A DNA stretch of 64,000 nucleotides from Lucinisca nassula (lineage: Eukaryota > Mollusca > Bivalvia > Lucinida > Lucinidae), in the NCBI GenBank assembly GCA_963580285.1, contig OY757011.1:97013650-97077649 (forward strand). The letters are read 5' to 3'. A program made the translations under genes and the position numbers. Shown piece after piece: positions 20,387-30,539 of the stretch (position 1 is the stretch's first letter; the number at the start of each line of letters is the position of its first letter). The notes under the pieces are model-generated. The model saw nothing but the letters and a program-made list of their open reading frames with translations, was not told where the DNA came from and ran no database searches.

Positions 20387-20553
20387 TTATACTTTATTTT
20401 CACACCATCTTAGACAAGTATACCCGTGTCTGACAAGTATGATTTGCACTTTTACTTTATTTTCACACCATCTTAGACAAGTATACCCGTGTCTAACAAG
20501 TATGATATTGACTTATACTTTATTTTCACACCCTCTTAGACAAGTATACCCGT
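20365..20553 (+). repeat. Three 63-bp tandem units overlapping the GPCR exon end
   Basis: Units start at 20365, 20428 and 20491 with GTCTAACAAGTATGAT (GTCTGAC in unit 2), followed by ACTTTATTTTCACACC and TTAGACAAGTATACCCG. Unit 1 includes the last seven sense codons, the possible GTATGA donor and the stop. The unit is exactly 21 codons long, so it carries the exon end plus intron or 3'UTR sequence. Confidence 0.85.
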
Positions 20554-20671
20554 TGTCTTTCATATCTCCAGAAAATACTAATAGAAAATTATTTCGTGCG
20601 AATTCAACGATATATTGTGGATCCACGATTACGAAAACCATGATGTGAAGTTAAGATTACAGATATTTTAC

Positions 20672-20889
20672 TTCCAGAATTTGCATTACGAAAACAAATA
20701 CAAATACATTTTAAACTTTACCGCCAATAAAAACTATAATTTTAAGATGAAAAATTTTATATTTTTCTGATTTCTGCTCAAAATTTAGAGCAGAAATAAG
20801 GAAAATAGGTTTACCTCTGTAAACCCCAGTTTTACTCCATAAAAGTCGGGTTCAAGGGGGTCAAATTATATAGACATGTTTTCGTGATG
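20672..20889. mobile_element. Family A MITE lacking its core hairpin
   Basis: CATTACGAAAACAAATAC at the left and TATAGACATGTTTTCGTGATG at the right. The centre reads TCTGCTCAAAATTTAGAGCA, so the GTTAGAACCGCC palindrome has been removed, as in the copy at 5422. Confidence 0.8.
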
Positions 20890-20954
20890 GGATGGAAAAT
20901 AATGTTAATATATGTATAATTAGCTTATCAAATCCGTGCAAAGAACAACCCTCT

Positions 20955-21138
20955 CATTACGAAAACATGCCTATAAAATACATTGTTACCTCTATCGCAG
21001 AAAAAAGAAAATTTTAACACACAATCTATATTTTAGAGCAGGTATAAGAAAAATAAGGTTTACCCCTGCAAACCCCAGTTTTACTATGTATAAGTGGGGT
21101 TCAAGGGGGTCAAAAATATATAGGCGAGTTTTCGTGAT
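20955..21138. mobile_element. Family A MITE, internally deleted
   Basis: Ends CATTACGAAAACATGCCTAT and ATAGGCGAGTTTTCGTGATG. The left half of the core is missing; only ACACAATCTATATTTTAGAGC remains before the GGTTTACCCCTGCAAACCCC arm. Confidence 0.8.
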
Positions 21139-21171
21139 GTACATGTAAATCCTTTTCATATTGGGAAAAGT

Positions 21172-21384
21172 GGAGATTACGGAGGAATTCATTAATTTTC
21201 TTATTCTTGTTCAGAATATAGACTACGTATGCTCGTTAGAACCACCTCACCGAGGCGGTTTTAACCAGCACCAACAAGTTGTATTTAAACTAGAATTCCT
21301 TATCGAACATTTTCATCTGAAAAAAATGATACTTTAAGAGGTGGGGAGAGACGCCATTTTTGCACACGGATATATTATCGTAAT
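21172..21384. mobile_element. Family B MITE, partial
   Basis: Core GCTCGTTAGAACCACCTCAC with its complement, then a weak match to the family B right arm ending CACACGGATATATTATCGTAATG. The left terminus is lost. Confidence 0.6.
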
Positions 21385-21436
21385 GTAAGTGATTACATCA
21401 CGTGAAAAAGCCCATGAAATGAACACCGCCAAATAT

Positions 21437-21889
21437 GTTCTATAAAAGGGTTATCCTTTGGAAGCAAGGAATACACCACAGAACTGGAAACTATGCAGTG
21501 TGCATGTTTTCTGGGCCAGACTAGCTAGTTTCGGCCAATTAGGCCTCATCAGTGACCCTCAAGTATTTTCAAAATTCCACAATGGAATCAATGATGCCAA
21601 AGGACAAGAAAATACAAACTACACTATGATGAAGGCGCAGGGAGACTTTTTACGGCCGCCATACATTCCCACACATCAGCTGTAGTGACGTTAAATATGT
21701 TCTATAAAAGGGTTATCCTTTGGAAGCAAGGAATACACCGTAGAACCGGAAAATATGAAGTGTGCATGTTTTCTGGGCCATACTAGCTAGTTCCGGCCAA
21801 TTAGGCCTCATCAGTGACCCTCAAGTATTTTCAAAATTCCACAATGGAATCAATGATGCCAAAGGACAAGAAAATACAAACTCCATTAT
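21437..21889 (+). repeat. Tandem duplication, ~193-bp unit, period 261 bp
   Basis: Copies at 21437-21630 and 21698-21889 start TTCTATAAAAGGGTTATCC and share GGCCAATTAGGCCTCATCAG. Shorter relatives occur near 25480-25560 and 30520-30600. Between the copies lies GGCGCAGGGAGACTTTTTAC, also related to 30609-30660. It has no coding sense. Confidence 0.8.
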
Positions 21890-22116
21890 GGTAAACCTCA
21901 TTTTATATAGAGAGAAATGGGTTTACGGGGGTATACATTAATATTCTCTTATTTCTGTTCCAAGACATAGGTTGTGGGTACTCAGTGAGGCGGTTCTTAC
22001 GAGCACCACAACGTATGTTTCACGTATGCTGAGTAAAAAAGAAAAAATATATTGGAATTTCTTCAGAAAAGTAGCCATTTTGGAGACGTGAAACAATGCA
22101 AGATGTCGCGTAATGA
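21886..22116. mobile_element. Family B MITE, partly deleted
   Basis: TATATAGAGAGAAATGGG arm, a shortened core (GTACTCAGTGAGGCGGTTC) and the right arm AGTAGCCATTTTGGAGACG to GTCGCGTAATG. Confidence 0.7.
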
Positions 22117-22123
22117 GAGCATT

Positions 22124-22326
22124 CATCACGTGAACAAATCCGTGAAATGAACATCCCCCTAAACCCAATTTTATATAGAGAAAACTGGGGTTTACGGGGG
22201 TATATGTTATTTGTTTTTATTTCTGCTCCAAGTCATAGAAAAATATCACGGATTTTCATCAGAAAAGTACCCTTTTTTGAGATGTGAAATAACGCACTAT
22301 GTTGCACGGATGTGTTGTCATAATGT
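22124..22326. mobile_element. Family B MITE lacking its core hairpin
   Basis: CATCACGTGAACAAATCCGTG at the left, and GCACGGATGTGTTGTCATAATG at the right. The centre joins TCTGCTCCAAGTCATAG directly to AAAAATATCACGGATTTTC. Confidence 0.8.
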
Positions 22327-22489
22327 ATCAAACGTCCATTAACCCTTGTCCTGCTGAATATTCATATATGCCACACCTACTACCAATTATCAACCAATTA
22401 GATTACTTGATGCAAATTATTACAACAAATTCACAATCTGAATGGCAAACAATCTAGATCCTGATCAGATGGCTTCCTCAGACAATGGT

Positions 22490-23030
22490 TAAAGTACGAA
22501 CTCGATCGTCCACTGTTGGTTTTCTATCGGTCCAGCATTTCAGTGGTTTCTTCCTGTCGAGTCCTCACCGTTGTTTCATCTCTGTGGTTGTTTGATTTTT
22601 GTGTTCTCGGAGATGTTGCAGTGATGAGTTAGGAGGCCTTTATGCGGCCTGAACAAATTATTTGTCAAAATCGTGACGGAAATAAGGGCGAGGATGGAGG
22701 ACGCGTAAAATCGATTTAAGCCCCCCCCCCCCACCCCACACACCGGTGGAATAAGTTTCACTGGCCGTTCCAAGGCGGTTCTTCTGTCGCGGTTTTCTTT
22801 TGTTATGGTTTGTCTTTGAGTGTGTGTATCGCTTATTGTAATACTATTTTGTTTTGAATAGCCAATTTGCCATTTCGTGGGAAAGTGACTGTCCTTCTGG
22901 CTTTCCGCTATTGATGTTTCCATTAGGGTCTAGTTAATTCGTGTTTGTGTTTCTTTCCCATTCTGTCTCTAATGGGAGCTGTTGGTTAATTGTATCGATT
23001 CTTGATGATTGCCTTCACTTCTTTTTTGCA
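22490..23030 (+). mobile_element. Family R retroelement 3' tail, longest solo copy
   Basis: Block order is TTTCTATCGGTCCAGCATTT, GTCGAGTCCTCACCGTTG, TGAGTTAGGAGGCC, AAAATCGATTTAAGCC, CGTTCCAAGGCGGTTC, TTTCCATTAGGGTCTAG and the end GATTGCCTTCACTTC. No RT coding precedes it, so it is 5'-truncated. A C-run occupies about 22720-22732. Confidence 0.7.
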
Positions 23031-23032
23031 CT

Positions 23033-23189
23033 GATCAGTTAGGAGGCTTTCATGCGGACTGAACAGATTATTTGTCTAAATCGCGACGGAAGTAAGAAGT
23101 AAGGTCGAGGATTGTGGCCACATAAAATCGATTTAAGCCACACACACACACACACTGACCGTTCCAAGGCGGTTCCTCTGTGGCGGTTG

Positions 23190-23221
<32 letters not shown>

Positions 23222-23440
23222 ATGGCTTGTCTTGGAGCATGTGTATCGCTTATATATTATTTTGTTTTGGATAGCCAATTGGCCATTTTGTGGGAAAGTA
23301 ACTGTCCTTTTGGCTTTCCGCTATTAATGTTTCCATTAGGGTCTAGTTATTTCATGTTTGAGTTTCTTTCCCTTTGGTGTCTCTGATGGGAGCTGTGGGT
23401 TAATTGTATCGAGTCCTAATCATTGCCTTCACTTCTATTT
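23033..23440 (+). mobile_element. Family R retroelement 3' tail, medium copy
   Basis: Starts at CTGATCAGTTAGGAGGC, directly after the previous copy, and ends ATTGCCTTCACTTCTATTTT. It contains a CA microsatellite (23140-23156) and a T-run of about 29 (23190-23218) that create spurious open frames. Confidence 0.7.
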
Positions 23441-23569
23441 TGATAATGAGATATCATTTTTCCTTCCCAATATAGTGCAATGCAATCACAATCGAGTCAC
23501 AAATGTGACACTTTTTGTGTTTTTCTGATGATTTGTAGTTGTTTTTTTTTTAATCTTATTTATACTCTA

Positions 23570-23745
23570 AACATAAGTTGTAGTTACTCGTTAGAATCGC
23601 CTCACTGAGGTTCTAACGAATACCCACAACCTATGTCTTGTAGCAGAAATAAGACAAATAATGTGTACCGCTGTACACACAATATTTCTCTATATAAAGT
23701 GGGGTTTATGGGCTGTTCATTTCACGGACCTGTTCAGGTGATGTG
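23570..23745. mobile_element. Family B MITE, right part
   Basis: Core TTACTCGTTAGAATCGCC and AGGTTCTAACGAATACCCAC, then the arm to TTCACGGACCTGTTCAGGTGATG. The left terminus is missing. Confidence 0.7.
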
Positions 23746-23822
23746 CAGAAAACTACAAAAGGGAAAAATGATGGGATAAAAAGAATCTGTCATCGAAATA
23801 ATTACATATGAAATGTATGAAC

Positions 23823-24096
23823 CGAGCTTTCGGCAGGCTCCAAGGCGGTCCTTTTGTCATGGTTTCGTTTTTGTTATTGCTTGTCTTTGAGTGTGTGTAT
23901 CGCTTATATTATTTTGTTTTGGATAGCGAATGGACCATTTTGTGGGAGAGTAACTGTCCTTTTGGCTTTCAGCTATTGCTGTTTCCATTAGGGTCTAGTT
24001 GTTTCATGTTTGCATTTCTTTCCCTTTGGTGTGTCTGATGGGAGCTGTGGGTTAATTATATCGATTCCTAATCGTTGCCTTCACTTCTATTTTTGG
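23823..24096 (+). mobile_element. Family R retroelement 3' tail, short copy
   Basis: Starts near GCTCCAAGGCGGTCCTTTTG and ends CGTTGCCTTCACTTCTATTT. It has the same 3' end as the other copies but a third 5' truncation point. Confidence 0.7.
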
Positions 24097-24104
24097 ACGG
24101 GTTG

Positions 24105-24292
24105 TTGAAGGAAAATTCCGTCCTTTAGAATAGCGATGTCCGTGCGGGCGGGCGGCCGGGCGGACAGGCAGCCGTGCGTCCGCGTCCCGATTTACCTTTT
24201 GGTTAACCTTTTTTTCAAAAACCATAATGCCATTGGCGTTTTTCTTGTAATAATGAGTTATCATTGTTCCTTTGCAAAATTGTACAATGGTT
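24105..24292. other. GC-rich 5' fragment of an unclassified repeat
   Basis: Begins AAAATTCCGTCCTTTAGAAT, then a GC-rich block with GGCGGGCGGCCGGGCGGAC, then an AT-rich tail. The style resembles the starts of the Helentron-like elements here, but no second end is seen. Confidence 0.3.
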
Positions 24293-24585
24293 TTTTGTTT
24301 GTTTAAATTGGGGTTTAACGTCCCCGTCAACCCTATTTAGGTCATTTTGGAGACGTTGCGTCCAATTTTGTTGGACTTTTACCCGACAATGAGATGAAAT
24401 GACATCTCAAGCCCTGTCGCCCAATGAAACAAGAAGGTTTATATGCATTGAATGATCTGACTCACACCTCTTTGCCTCGACAGGTTTAGTCCTTCTAAGC
24501 GGTTTACCAGTACTCGTGTGTGGTCAGATTCAGCTCTGCGTGGAAGCATAATGCGGCCCAATTTGGTTCTCCAAGCCCCGATGAA
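24293..24585 (-). mobile_element. Family S SINE, near full length
   Basis: TTTTTTGTTTGTTTAAATTG at the tail end, then GGTTTAACGTCCCCGTCAAC and on to GCTCTGCGTGGAAGCATAATG. The head is next to a family S copy in the opposite orientation. Confidence 0.75.
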
Positions 24586-24597
24586 ATAGTACAATGT

Positions 24598-24893
24598 AGC
24601 CCCCGCCCATTGGAGCTTGAAGAAATAGATGGGCTGCATGATGCTTACACGCAGAGCTGAAACCGACCCGCACACGAGTACTGGTAAACCGCTTAGAGGA
24701 TCTAAGCCTATCCAGGCAATGCGGTGCGAGTTGGATCGTCCATGCTAATAAACGTTATTGGTTTCATTGGGTGTCAAGGCTTTGGATGTCATTTCATCTC
24801 CATGTTGGTTAGAAGTCCAACAAAATTGGAAGCAATGCCTCCAAAATGACCCTTACAGTGTTGACGGGGACGTTAAACATCAAATCAAACAAA
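24598..24893 (+). mobile_element. Family S SINE, full length
   Basis: Starts GCCCCCGCCCATTGGAGC and ends ACATCAAATCAAACAAAATC. With 24293-24585 it forms a head-to-head inverted pair separated by only about 13 bp (GAAATAGTACAATGT). Confidence 0.8.
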
Positions 24894-24984
24894 ATCACAA
24901 TCGAGTCACTAGATATGGCATATTTATTCTTGTTTTTTTTTTCTGTTGATTTGTAGTTGTTGTTTTTTTAATATTATTACTATT

Positions 24985-25180
24985 ATTTATACTCTAAACA
25001 TATGTTGTGGTTGTTGCTCGTTAGTATCGCCTCACAGAGGTTCTTACGAGTACCAAAATACTATGTCTTGGAGCAGAAATAAGAAAAATAATCTACTTCC
25101 CCGTAAACCCCAGTTCTTTCTATATAAAGTAGAGTTTAGGGGATATTCATTACACGGACTTTGTTAACGTGGTGCCAATG
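24985..25180. mobile_element. Family B MITE, right part
   Basis: ACTCTAAACATATGTTGTGG, core GCTCGTTAGTATCGCC, and the right arm to ATTACACGGACTTTGTTAACG. Confidence 0.65.
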
Positions 25181-25239
25181 AACGTTAAAATTAATTTCTA
25201 AATTGATCGCACATAGATAATGATATTATTATTATATAA

Positions 25240-25672
25240 TGAGCATTCTGAAAAAAAAAAAAAAAAAAAAAAACAAGATATCACACCCGTGCGACATAGT
25301 GCATTTTTTCACATCTCCAACATAGGTACTTTTGTGATGAAAATCAATGATACATTGAAACCTATGTCTTGTGGCAGAAATAAGAAAAATAATGTGTACC
25401 GCCATACATCCGAGGTTTCTCTATATAAATAAAAATCAAAAATGAGTTCCTTTAAGAGCAATGAAAACATACATAAGAAAGAAGATGGTCATACTACGTA
25501 GTTTCGGCTAATAAAGCCTCATCAGTGACCCTGTAATGATCCGGCAAAGAAAGCCAGAGGAAACATACTGCAATTTTGCAAATTTCGAATAGGCAGTCGA
25601 TTCAAAGACTGATATAAATCAAAATGGGGTTTATGGGGTTTCGTTTCACTGACTTGTTCACGTGATGTGCAG
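25240..25672. mobile_element. Family B MITE interrupted by a duplicated block
   Basis: An A-run (25249-25273) precedes the left arm CACACCCGTGCGACATAGTG. The element is broken at about 25435 by some 180 bp that include TAGTTTCGGCTAATAAAGCC (related to 21437-21889), then resumes as AAATGGGGTTTATGGGG and ends GACTTGTTCACGTGATG. Confidence 0.6.
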
Positions 25673-25728
25673 AAAAATGCAAAAGAGGAAAAAATGATGG
25701 GATAAAAAAGAATCTGTCGTCGAAATAT

Positions 25729-26292
25729 CGTAATCGCAGATAAGATTGACTAGGCGGAGCTACTCGGGTGTTGTCAATTTATGTCAAATTCGCTGAGTTC
25801 CCTGGAAGATACGGTAGGGTGCCTTTCGCATGCTTTCTGCAAGCGAACCAAATGGCCATATACGCCACAGCTATGTTTGTGTTACAGATGAGTTCACACA
25901 ATCGGGCAACTTGGTTTACCTTTTTATGCCCCCGGAATCTAAGAGATTCGGGGGCATATAGTTTTTGGTCTGTCCGTCTGTTTGTCTGTTTGTCCGTTTG
26001 TCCGTCTGCAAAAACTTTAACATTGGGCATAACTTTTGAATGGTAATAGATAGAGCTTTCATATTTCACATGTGTATACCTTATCACAAGACCTTTCCAG
26101 TGGTACCATAATTTTTGATTTCGTGACCTTGACCTTGACCTTTGACCTATTTTTTTCAAAATTTTTAAAAACATTAACATTGGCGCTGTCCGGGGGCATC
26201 AGTGTTTCACAAACACATCTTGTTGTTAATGGAGCAGTTCAAAGGCATGTGCAACGATAGCTCCGTCTAGTCAATCTTATCTGCGAATACTA
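25729..26292. mobile_element. Family N MITE, copy 1, with Helentron-like insert
   Basis: Inverted termini of about 30 bp: TCGCAGATAAGATTGACTAG then GCGGAGCTA at the left, and AGCTCCGTCTAGTCAATC then TTATCTGCGA at the right. Body blocks such as GTGTTGTCAATTTATGTC and CCATATACGCCACAGCT match copy 2. H3 splits it at 25926-26223. Confidence 0.8.
25926..26223 (+). mobile_element. Helentron-like non-autonomous element H3
   Basis: Starts TATGCCCCCGGAATC; the inverted copy CCGGGGGCATC occurs 25 bp before the end and is followed by a hairpin (GTGTTTCACAAACAC) and the terminus ATCTTGTT. The interior begins TCTGTCCGTCTGTTTGTCTG and includes GTGACCTTGACCTTGACC. The host MITE resumes at GTTAATGG, as in the uninterrupted sequence of copy 2 (GTTAATAG), with no evident target duplication. 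Confidence 0.75.
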
Positions 26293-26570
26293 TAATTGCA
26301 TATGAAATTTATGAACCGAGCTTTTGGCAAGTTTAATATATTTCCTACGAAATAATCTATTTTATAATGAAATGAGCACTCACGTGGTAGCCTATAAAAT
26401 AAAGTATATTCATTTAATCCGCTTATTCTGAGTTATAGTAGTCGCAGGTAAGATTAATTCAGGTGTTGTCAATATATGTCAAATTCGCGTAGTCCACCAG
26501 ACGATTCGGTAGAGTGCCTTTTGCATGCTTTCTTCAAGCGGATCAAATGACCATATACGCCACAGCTTTT

Positions 26571-28586
26571 TAGCTCACCGTCACGTAGTGACGAGGTGAG
26601 CTTTTGGGATCACTTTTTGTCCGTCGTCCGTCGTGCGTCCGTCCGTGCGTCCGTGCGTGCGTGCGTCCGTGCGTGCGTAAACAATTTCTTCAAACGACAT
26701 CTCCTCCTAAACCACTGAGCGGATTTTGACCAAACTTCACAGGAATGATCCTTAGGTGGTCCCCTTTCAAAGTTGTTCAAATGGTTCCGGTCCGTTGCAC
26801 ATATAGGTCACAGGAGCCAAAAATAGATTTTTTTCACCAAAAAACTTAAAAAATCTTCTTCTCTGAAACTGCAAGGCCCAGGTCTTTGATATTTGGTATG
26901 AAGCTTCATCCAGTGGACCCCTACCAAGATTGTTCAAATTATAGTGCTGGGGCCAAAAATGCCCCCGCCCCGGGGCCCTTTGGTTTTACATGGGCTTATA
27001 ATATATAGGGAAAATCTTTAAAAATCTTCTTCTCTGAAACTGCAAGGCCCAGGTCTTTGATATTTGGTATGAATCTTCATCTTATGGACCCCTACCAAGA
27101 TTGTTCAAATTATAGTGCTGGGGCCAAAAATGCCCCCGCCCTGGGGCCCTTTGGTTTTACATAGGCTTATATAGGGAAACCCTTTAAAATCTTCTTCTCT
27201 GAAACCGCAAGGCCCAGGTCTTTGATATTTGGTATGAAGCTTCATCTAAAGGTCCCCTACCAAGATTGTTCAAATTATAGTGCTGGGGCCAAAAATGCCC
27301 CCGCCCCAGGGCCCTTTGGTTTTACATGGGCTTATATTGGGAAAATCTTTAAAAAAACCTCTCTGAAACTGCAGGGCCCAGGTCTTTGCTATTTGGTATG
27401 AAGCTTCATCTAGTGGACCCCTACCAAGACTGTTCAAATTATAGTGCTGGGGCCAAAAATGCCCCCGCCCCGGGGCCCTTTGGTTTTACATAGGCTTATA
27501 TAGGGAAACCCTTTAAAAATCTTCTTCTCTGAAACCGCAAGGCCCAGGTCTTTGATATTTGGTATGAAGCTTCATCTAAAGGACCCCTACCAAGATTGTT
27601 CAAATTATAGTGCTGGGGCCAAAAATGCCCCCGCCCCAGGGCCCTTTGGTTTTACATGGGCTTATATTGGGAAAATCTTTAAAAAAACTTCTTCTCTGAA
27701 ACTGCAAGGCCCAGGTCTTTGCTATTTGGTATGAAGCTTTATCTAGTGGACCCCTACCAAGACTGTTCAAATTATAGTGCTGGGGCCAAAAATGTCCCCG
27801 CCCCGGGGCCCTTTGGTTTTACATAGGTTTATATAGGGAAAATCTTTAAAAATCTTCTTCTCTGAAACTGCAGGGCCCAGGTCTTTGATATTTGGCTTTG
27901 ATATTTGGTATGAAGCTTCATCTTGTGGACCTCTATCAAGATTGCTCAAATTATAGCCCTGGGGCCAAAAATGCCCCCGCTCCGGGGCCCTTTGGTTTTT
28001 CATGGACTTATATAGGAAAAATCTTGAAAAATCTTCTACTCTGAAACCACAAGGCCTAGATCTTTGACATTTAGTATGAAGCTTCAGCTAGTGGACCTCT
28101 ACCAAGATTGTTAAAATTATAGCCCTGGGGCCACAAATGCCCCCGCCCCAGGGCCCTTTGGTTTTACATAGATTTATAATAGAGATAATCTTCTCTGAAA
28201 CAACAAGGCCCAGGTCTTTGATATTTGGGGTGAAGCTTCATCTAGTGGACCTCTATCAAGATTGTTTAAATTATAGCCCTGAGGCAAAAAATGCCCCTGC
28301 CCCGGGGCCATTTGGTTTTACATAGGCTTATGTAAGGAATATCTTCTTCTCTGAAACCGCAAGGCCCAGGTCTTTGATATTTGTTGTGTAGCTTCATCTA
28401 GTAGACCTTTGCCAAGATTGTTCAAATTATAACCTTTGTTGATATTTGGTATGAAGCTTCATCTTTTTAGACCTCCCTCAACATTATGCACATTATTACC
28501 CTGGGGTCAATAATGGCCCTCCCCGGGGCCCACTTGTTACTCTATGGATCAGGTGAGCGATCCAGGGCCATCATGGTCCTCTTGTT
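26571..28586 (+). mobile_element. Helentron-like element H4 with internal tandem array
   Basis: 5' end TAGCTCACCGTCACG, also a mini-hairpin with GTGACGAGGTGAGC. Near the 3' end GATCAGGTGAGCGATCC restores the inverted copy, followed by a hairpin (GGGCCATCATGGTCC) and the terminus CTCTTGTT. After a CGTCCGTCGTGCGTCC low-complexity block comes an array of about ten 165-bp units. The architecture matches bivalve 'pearl' and Helentron-associated elements; no enzyme is coded. Confidence 0.8.
26851..28480 (+). repeat. Tandem array of about ten ~165-bp units inside H4
   Basis: Each unit runs AAATCTTCTTCTCTGAAAC, GCAAGGCCCAGGTCTTTG, GGTATGAAGCTTCATC, CCAAGATTGTTCAAATTATA, GGGGCCAAAAATGCCCCCGC. Starts are near 26851, 27022, 27186, 27350, 27515, 27680, 27848, 28028, 28185 and 28338. 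The first seven units are very similar; the last three are shorter and more diverged. Confidence 0.9.
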
Positions 28587-28920
28587 TTGTGTGTTGCAGT
28601 TGAATTCACACTATCGGGTGACTTGGTTTACCGTTTTGTTAATAGAACATCCCAAAGGCACGTGTAATCGATAGCTCCGCCTAGTCAATCTTATCTGCGA
28701 CTACTATACCAGGTATGTATACAGACAATTATTTATAAAAAAAAATAGCACAGAGAAGGTCATGATCAGTCGCAGAAAAAAACGATGTGTGTTTTTGGCC
28801 TGTTTGCCAGTATAATTGTGTTTTTGGGTTCATCGTCTGAAACTGTTTGATAGTTTTCTGATTTTAGTCCGAATGTAAACTGTTTTAAAACCTATTGAGT
28901 ACTAAAATCCACATGCTTTT

Positions 28921-28952
28921 TGTGGGGGGCGGGGGGGGGGGGGGGGGGGGAA
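28921..28952. repeat. Poly-G run
   Basis: About 20 or more consecutive G after TGTGGGGGGCG. A likely quadruplex-forming or sequencing-difficult site; the true length is uncertain. Confidence 0.8.
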
Positions 28953-28977
28953 GTAATTCGGAAAATAATTCATTTCG

Positions 28978-29214
28978 ATATCACGATATCACACGCATGC
29001 GACATAGTACATTTTTGCACATCTCCAAAATGGCTATTTTTCTGGCATAAATCTGTGATATTTTATTTATGCTGCAAAAATAGGCTGTGGGTACCCACAA
29101 CCTATGTTTTGGGGCAGAAATAAGAAAAAATATGTATATCCCCGTCCACCCCAATTTTCTCTATATAAAGTGGGGTTTAGGGGATGTTAATTTCATGGAC
29201 TTGCTCACGTGATG
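28978..29214. mobile_element. Family B MITE
   Basis: Left ATCACGATATCACACGCATG, shortened core (GGCTGTGGGTACCCACAACC), right arm to CATGGACTTGCTCACGTGATG. A second partial right arm (CCTCACTTTTCTCC to GGGTGTTCC) follows at 29219-29272. Confidence 0.75.
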
Positions 29215-29454
29215 AATACCCCGTAATCCTCACTTTTCTCCATTTAAAGCGTGGTTTAACGGGGTGTTCCTTGCAGTACTTATTAACTTGCTGCAAACAC
29301 TAGAGGCGAGGTTCATTTTATTTTACAGAAAATTCCGGAAGTCCGTGTGGAATCTGTTGAGACATGGCAATCTACGGCGATCGTTACGGATGTCTTTCAC
29401 AGGGCACAACACAGCAACGAGAACTACATCACAATAATGAGCCATTCTAATTGA

Positions 29455-29715
29455 GCATTACGAAAACACGCCTATTCAAATATATTGGTAAAATTTTACC
29501 ATCAACAAATGAACATTTTCAGATAAAAATCCTAATATTTTTCATATTTCTGCTCAAACATAGATTGTGGGTACTCGTTAGAACCGCATCGGCGATGTTT
29601 TCTATGTTTTTAACAGTAATAAGAAAAATATTGTATACCTTTGTAAACACCAGTTTTACTTATATAAGTGGGGTTTAAGGGGGTCAAAATTATATAGACT
29701 GTTTTTTCGTGGTGA
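29455..29715. mobile_element. Family A MITE
   Basis: CATTACGAAAACACGCCTAT to TATAGACTGTTTTTTCGTGGTG. The right half of the core palindrome is degraded (GCATCGGCGATGTTTTC). Confidence 0.8.
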
Positions 29716-29765
29716 ACATCTTGGATGCAAACGCAAAGAACATTGCTGGTTGCATAACACCACAT

Positions 29766-30083
29766 TTTTAACCCGCGCAACCCCGCATTGAGTTGGGCAT
29801 GATGAAAGGGATTAAATCTGTGACGGCCATCGCGGATACGCTTTCGTGAATCGCGGTGTTTCCGCGGCGTTACATGTACATGTATACAGGTATAAAATCG
29901 ATTCTCCGCGTTACCTTCTTCATCTTTCTCAAAGGTAAACAAGACACACGCGGCAGACCCGCGGCGGATCCGCGGTGTGTTCGCCACGGCATTGTGATGA
30001 CTGGCAATGGGACGTAGCGCAGGGTTATGCGCGAAAACGCGGCGGGCCAAACTAACTAGACATCTAGGTTGCGCGGGTTCTAA
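29766..30083. mobile_element. GC-rich element with AACCCGCGCAACC inverted ends
   Basis: Left end TTAACCCGCGCAACCCCGC and right end GGTTGCGCGGGTTCTAAT form a terminal inverted repeat of about 13 bp. The roughly 315 bp between are clearly GC-rich against AT-rich flanks and hold small palindromes (GCGGATCCGCGG). A minus-strand frame of 174 codons crosses it without any recognisable domain. This is a candidate MITE with a single copy here. Confidence 0.45.
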
Positions 30084-30223
30084 TATATTTGCGACGGGTG
30101 TACTGCATAAAGAGTGGTTTTCAAGAGTATGCATTTAGTACATAATATATGATAAATGTTCTGTAAAAGGTAATCGTTTGAAATCAATAATTACATGTGC
30201 AACTTAGAACTGAAAACAGTAAA

Positions 30224-30503
30224 ACATCACGATAACAAGTCCGTGAAACGAAGACCCCCCCTAAAACTAACTTTATATAGAACAAAATGGGGTTTACGTG
30301 GGTATACATTATCTGCTTCGTTTTGGCTCAAAAACATAGATTCTGGGTACTCGTTAGAACCGCCTCATTCAGGCGGTTCTAACGAGCACCCACAATCTAT
30401 GTCGAGAGCAGAAATAATAAAGATGTTATCATTTTTACCTAATATTTACCATTTTCTGACACCATGTTGGATGCCATTATTTCTTACGGACATGTTTTCC
30501 TAA
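30224..30503. mobile_element. Family B MITE
   Basis: ATCACGATAACAAGTCCGTG at the left; core ACTCGTTAGAACCGCCTC and its perfect complement; right end TTACGGACATGTTTTCCTAATG. Confidence 0.8.
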
Positions 30504-30539
30504 TGTCTACATTTTTTTCTGGGCCAGACTAGCTACATG

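Larger units (their letters stand above)
26434..28709. mobile_element. Family N MITE, copy 2, with Helentron-like insert
   Basis: Termini TAGTAGTCGCAGGTAAGATT and TTATCTGCGACTACTA. The left end is damaged (GATTAATTCAGG instead of GATTGACTAGG). H4 splits the body right after CCATATACGCCACAGCTTT, a different site from H3 in copy 1. Confidence 0.8.

Noticed and set aside
23112..23386. Plus-strand ORFs with poly-F
   Set aside because: They are created by a T-run and a CA repeat inside a family R copy.
29610..30134. 174-codon minus-strand ORF
   Set aside because: It spans a family A MITE end and a GC-rich inverted-repeat element; no domain or splice logic.
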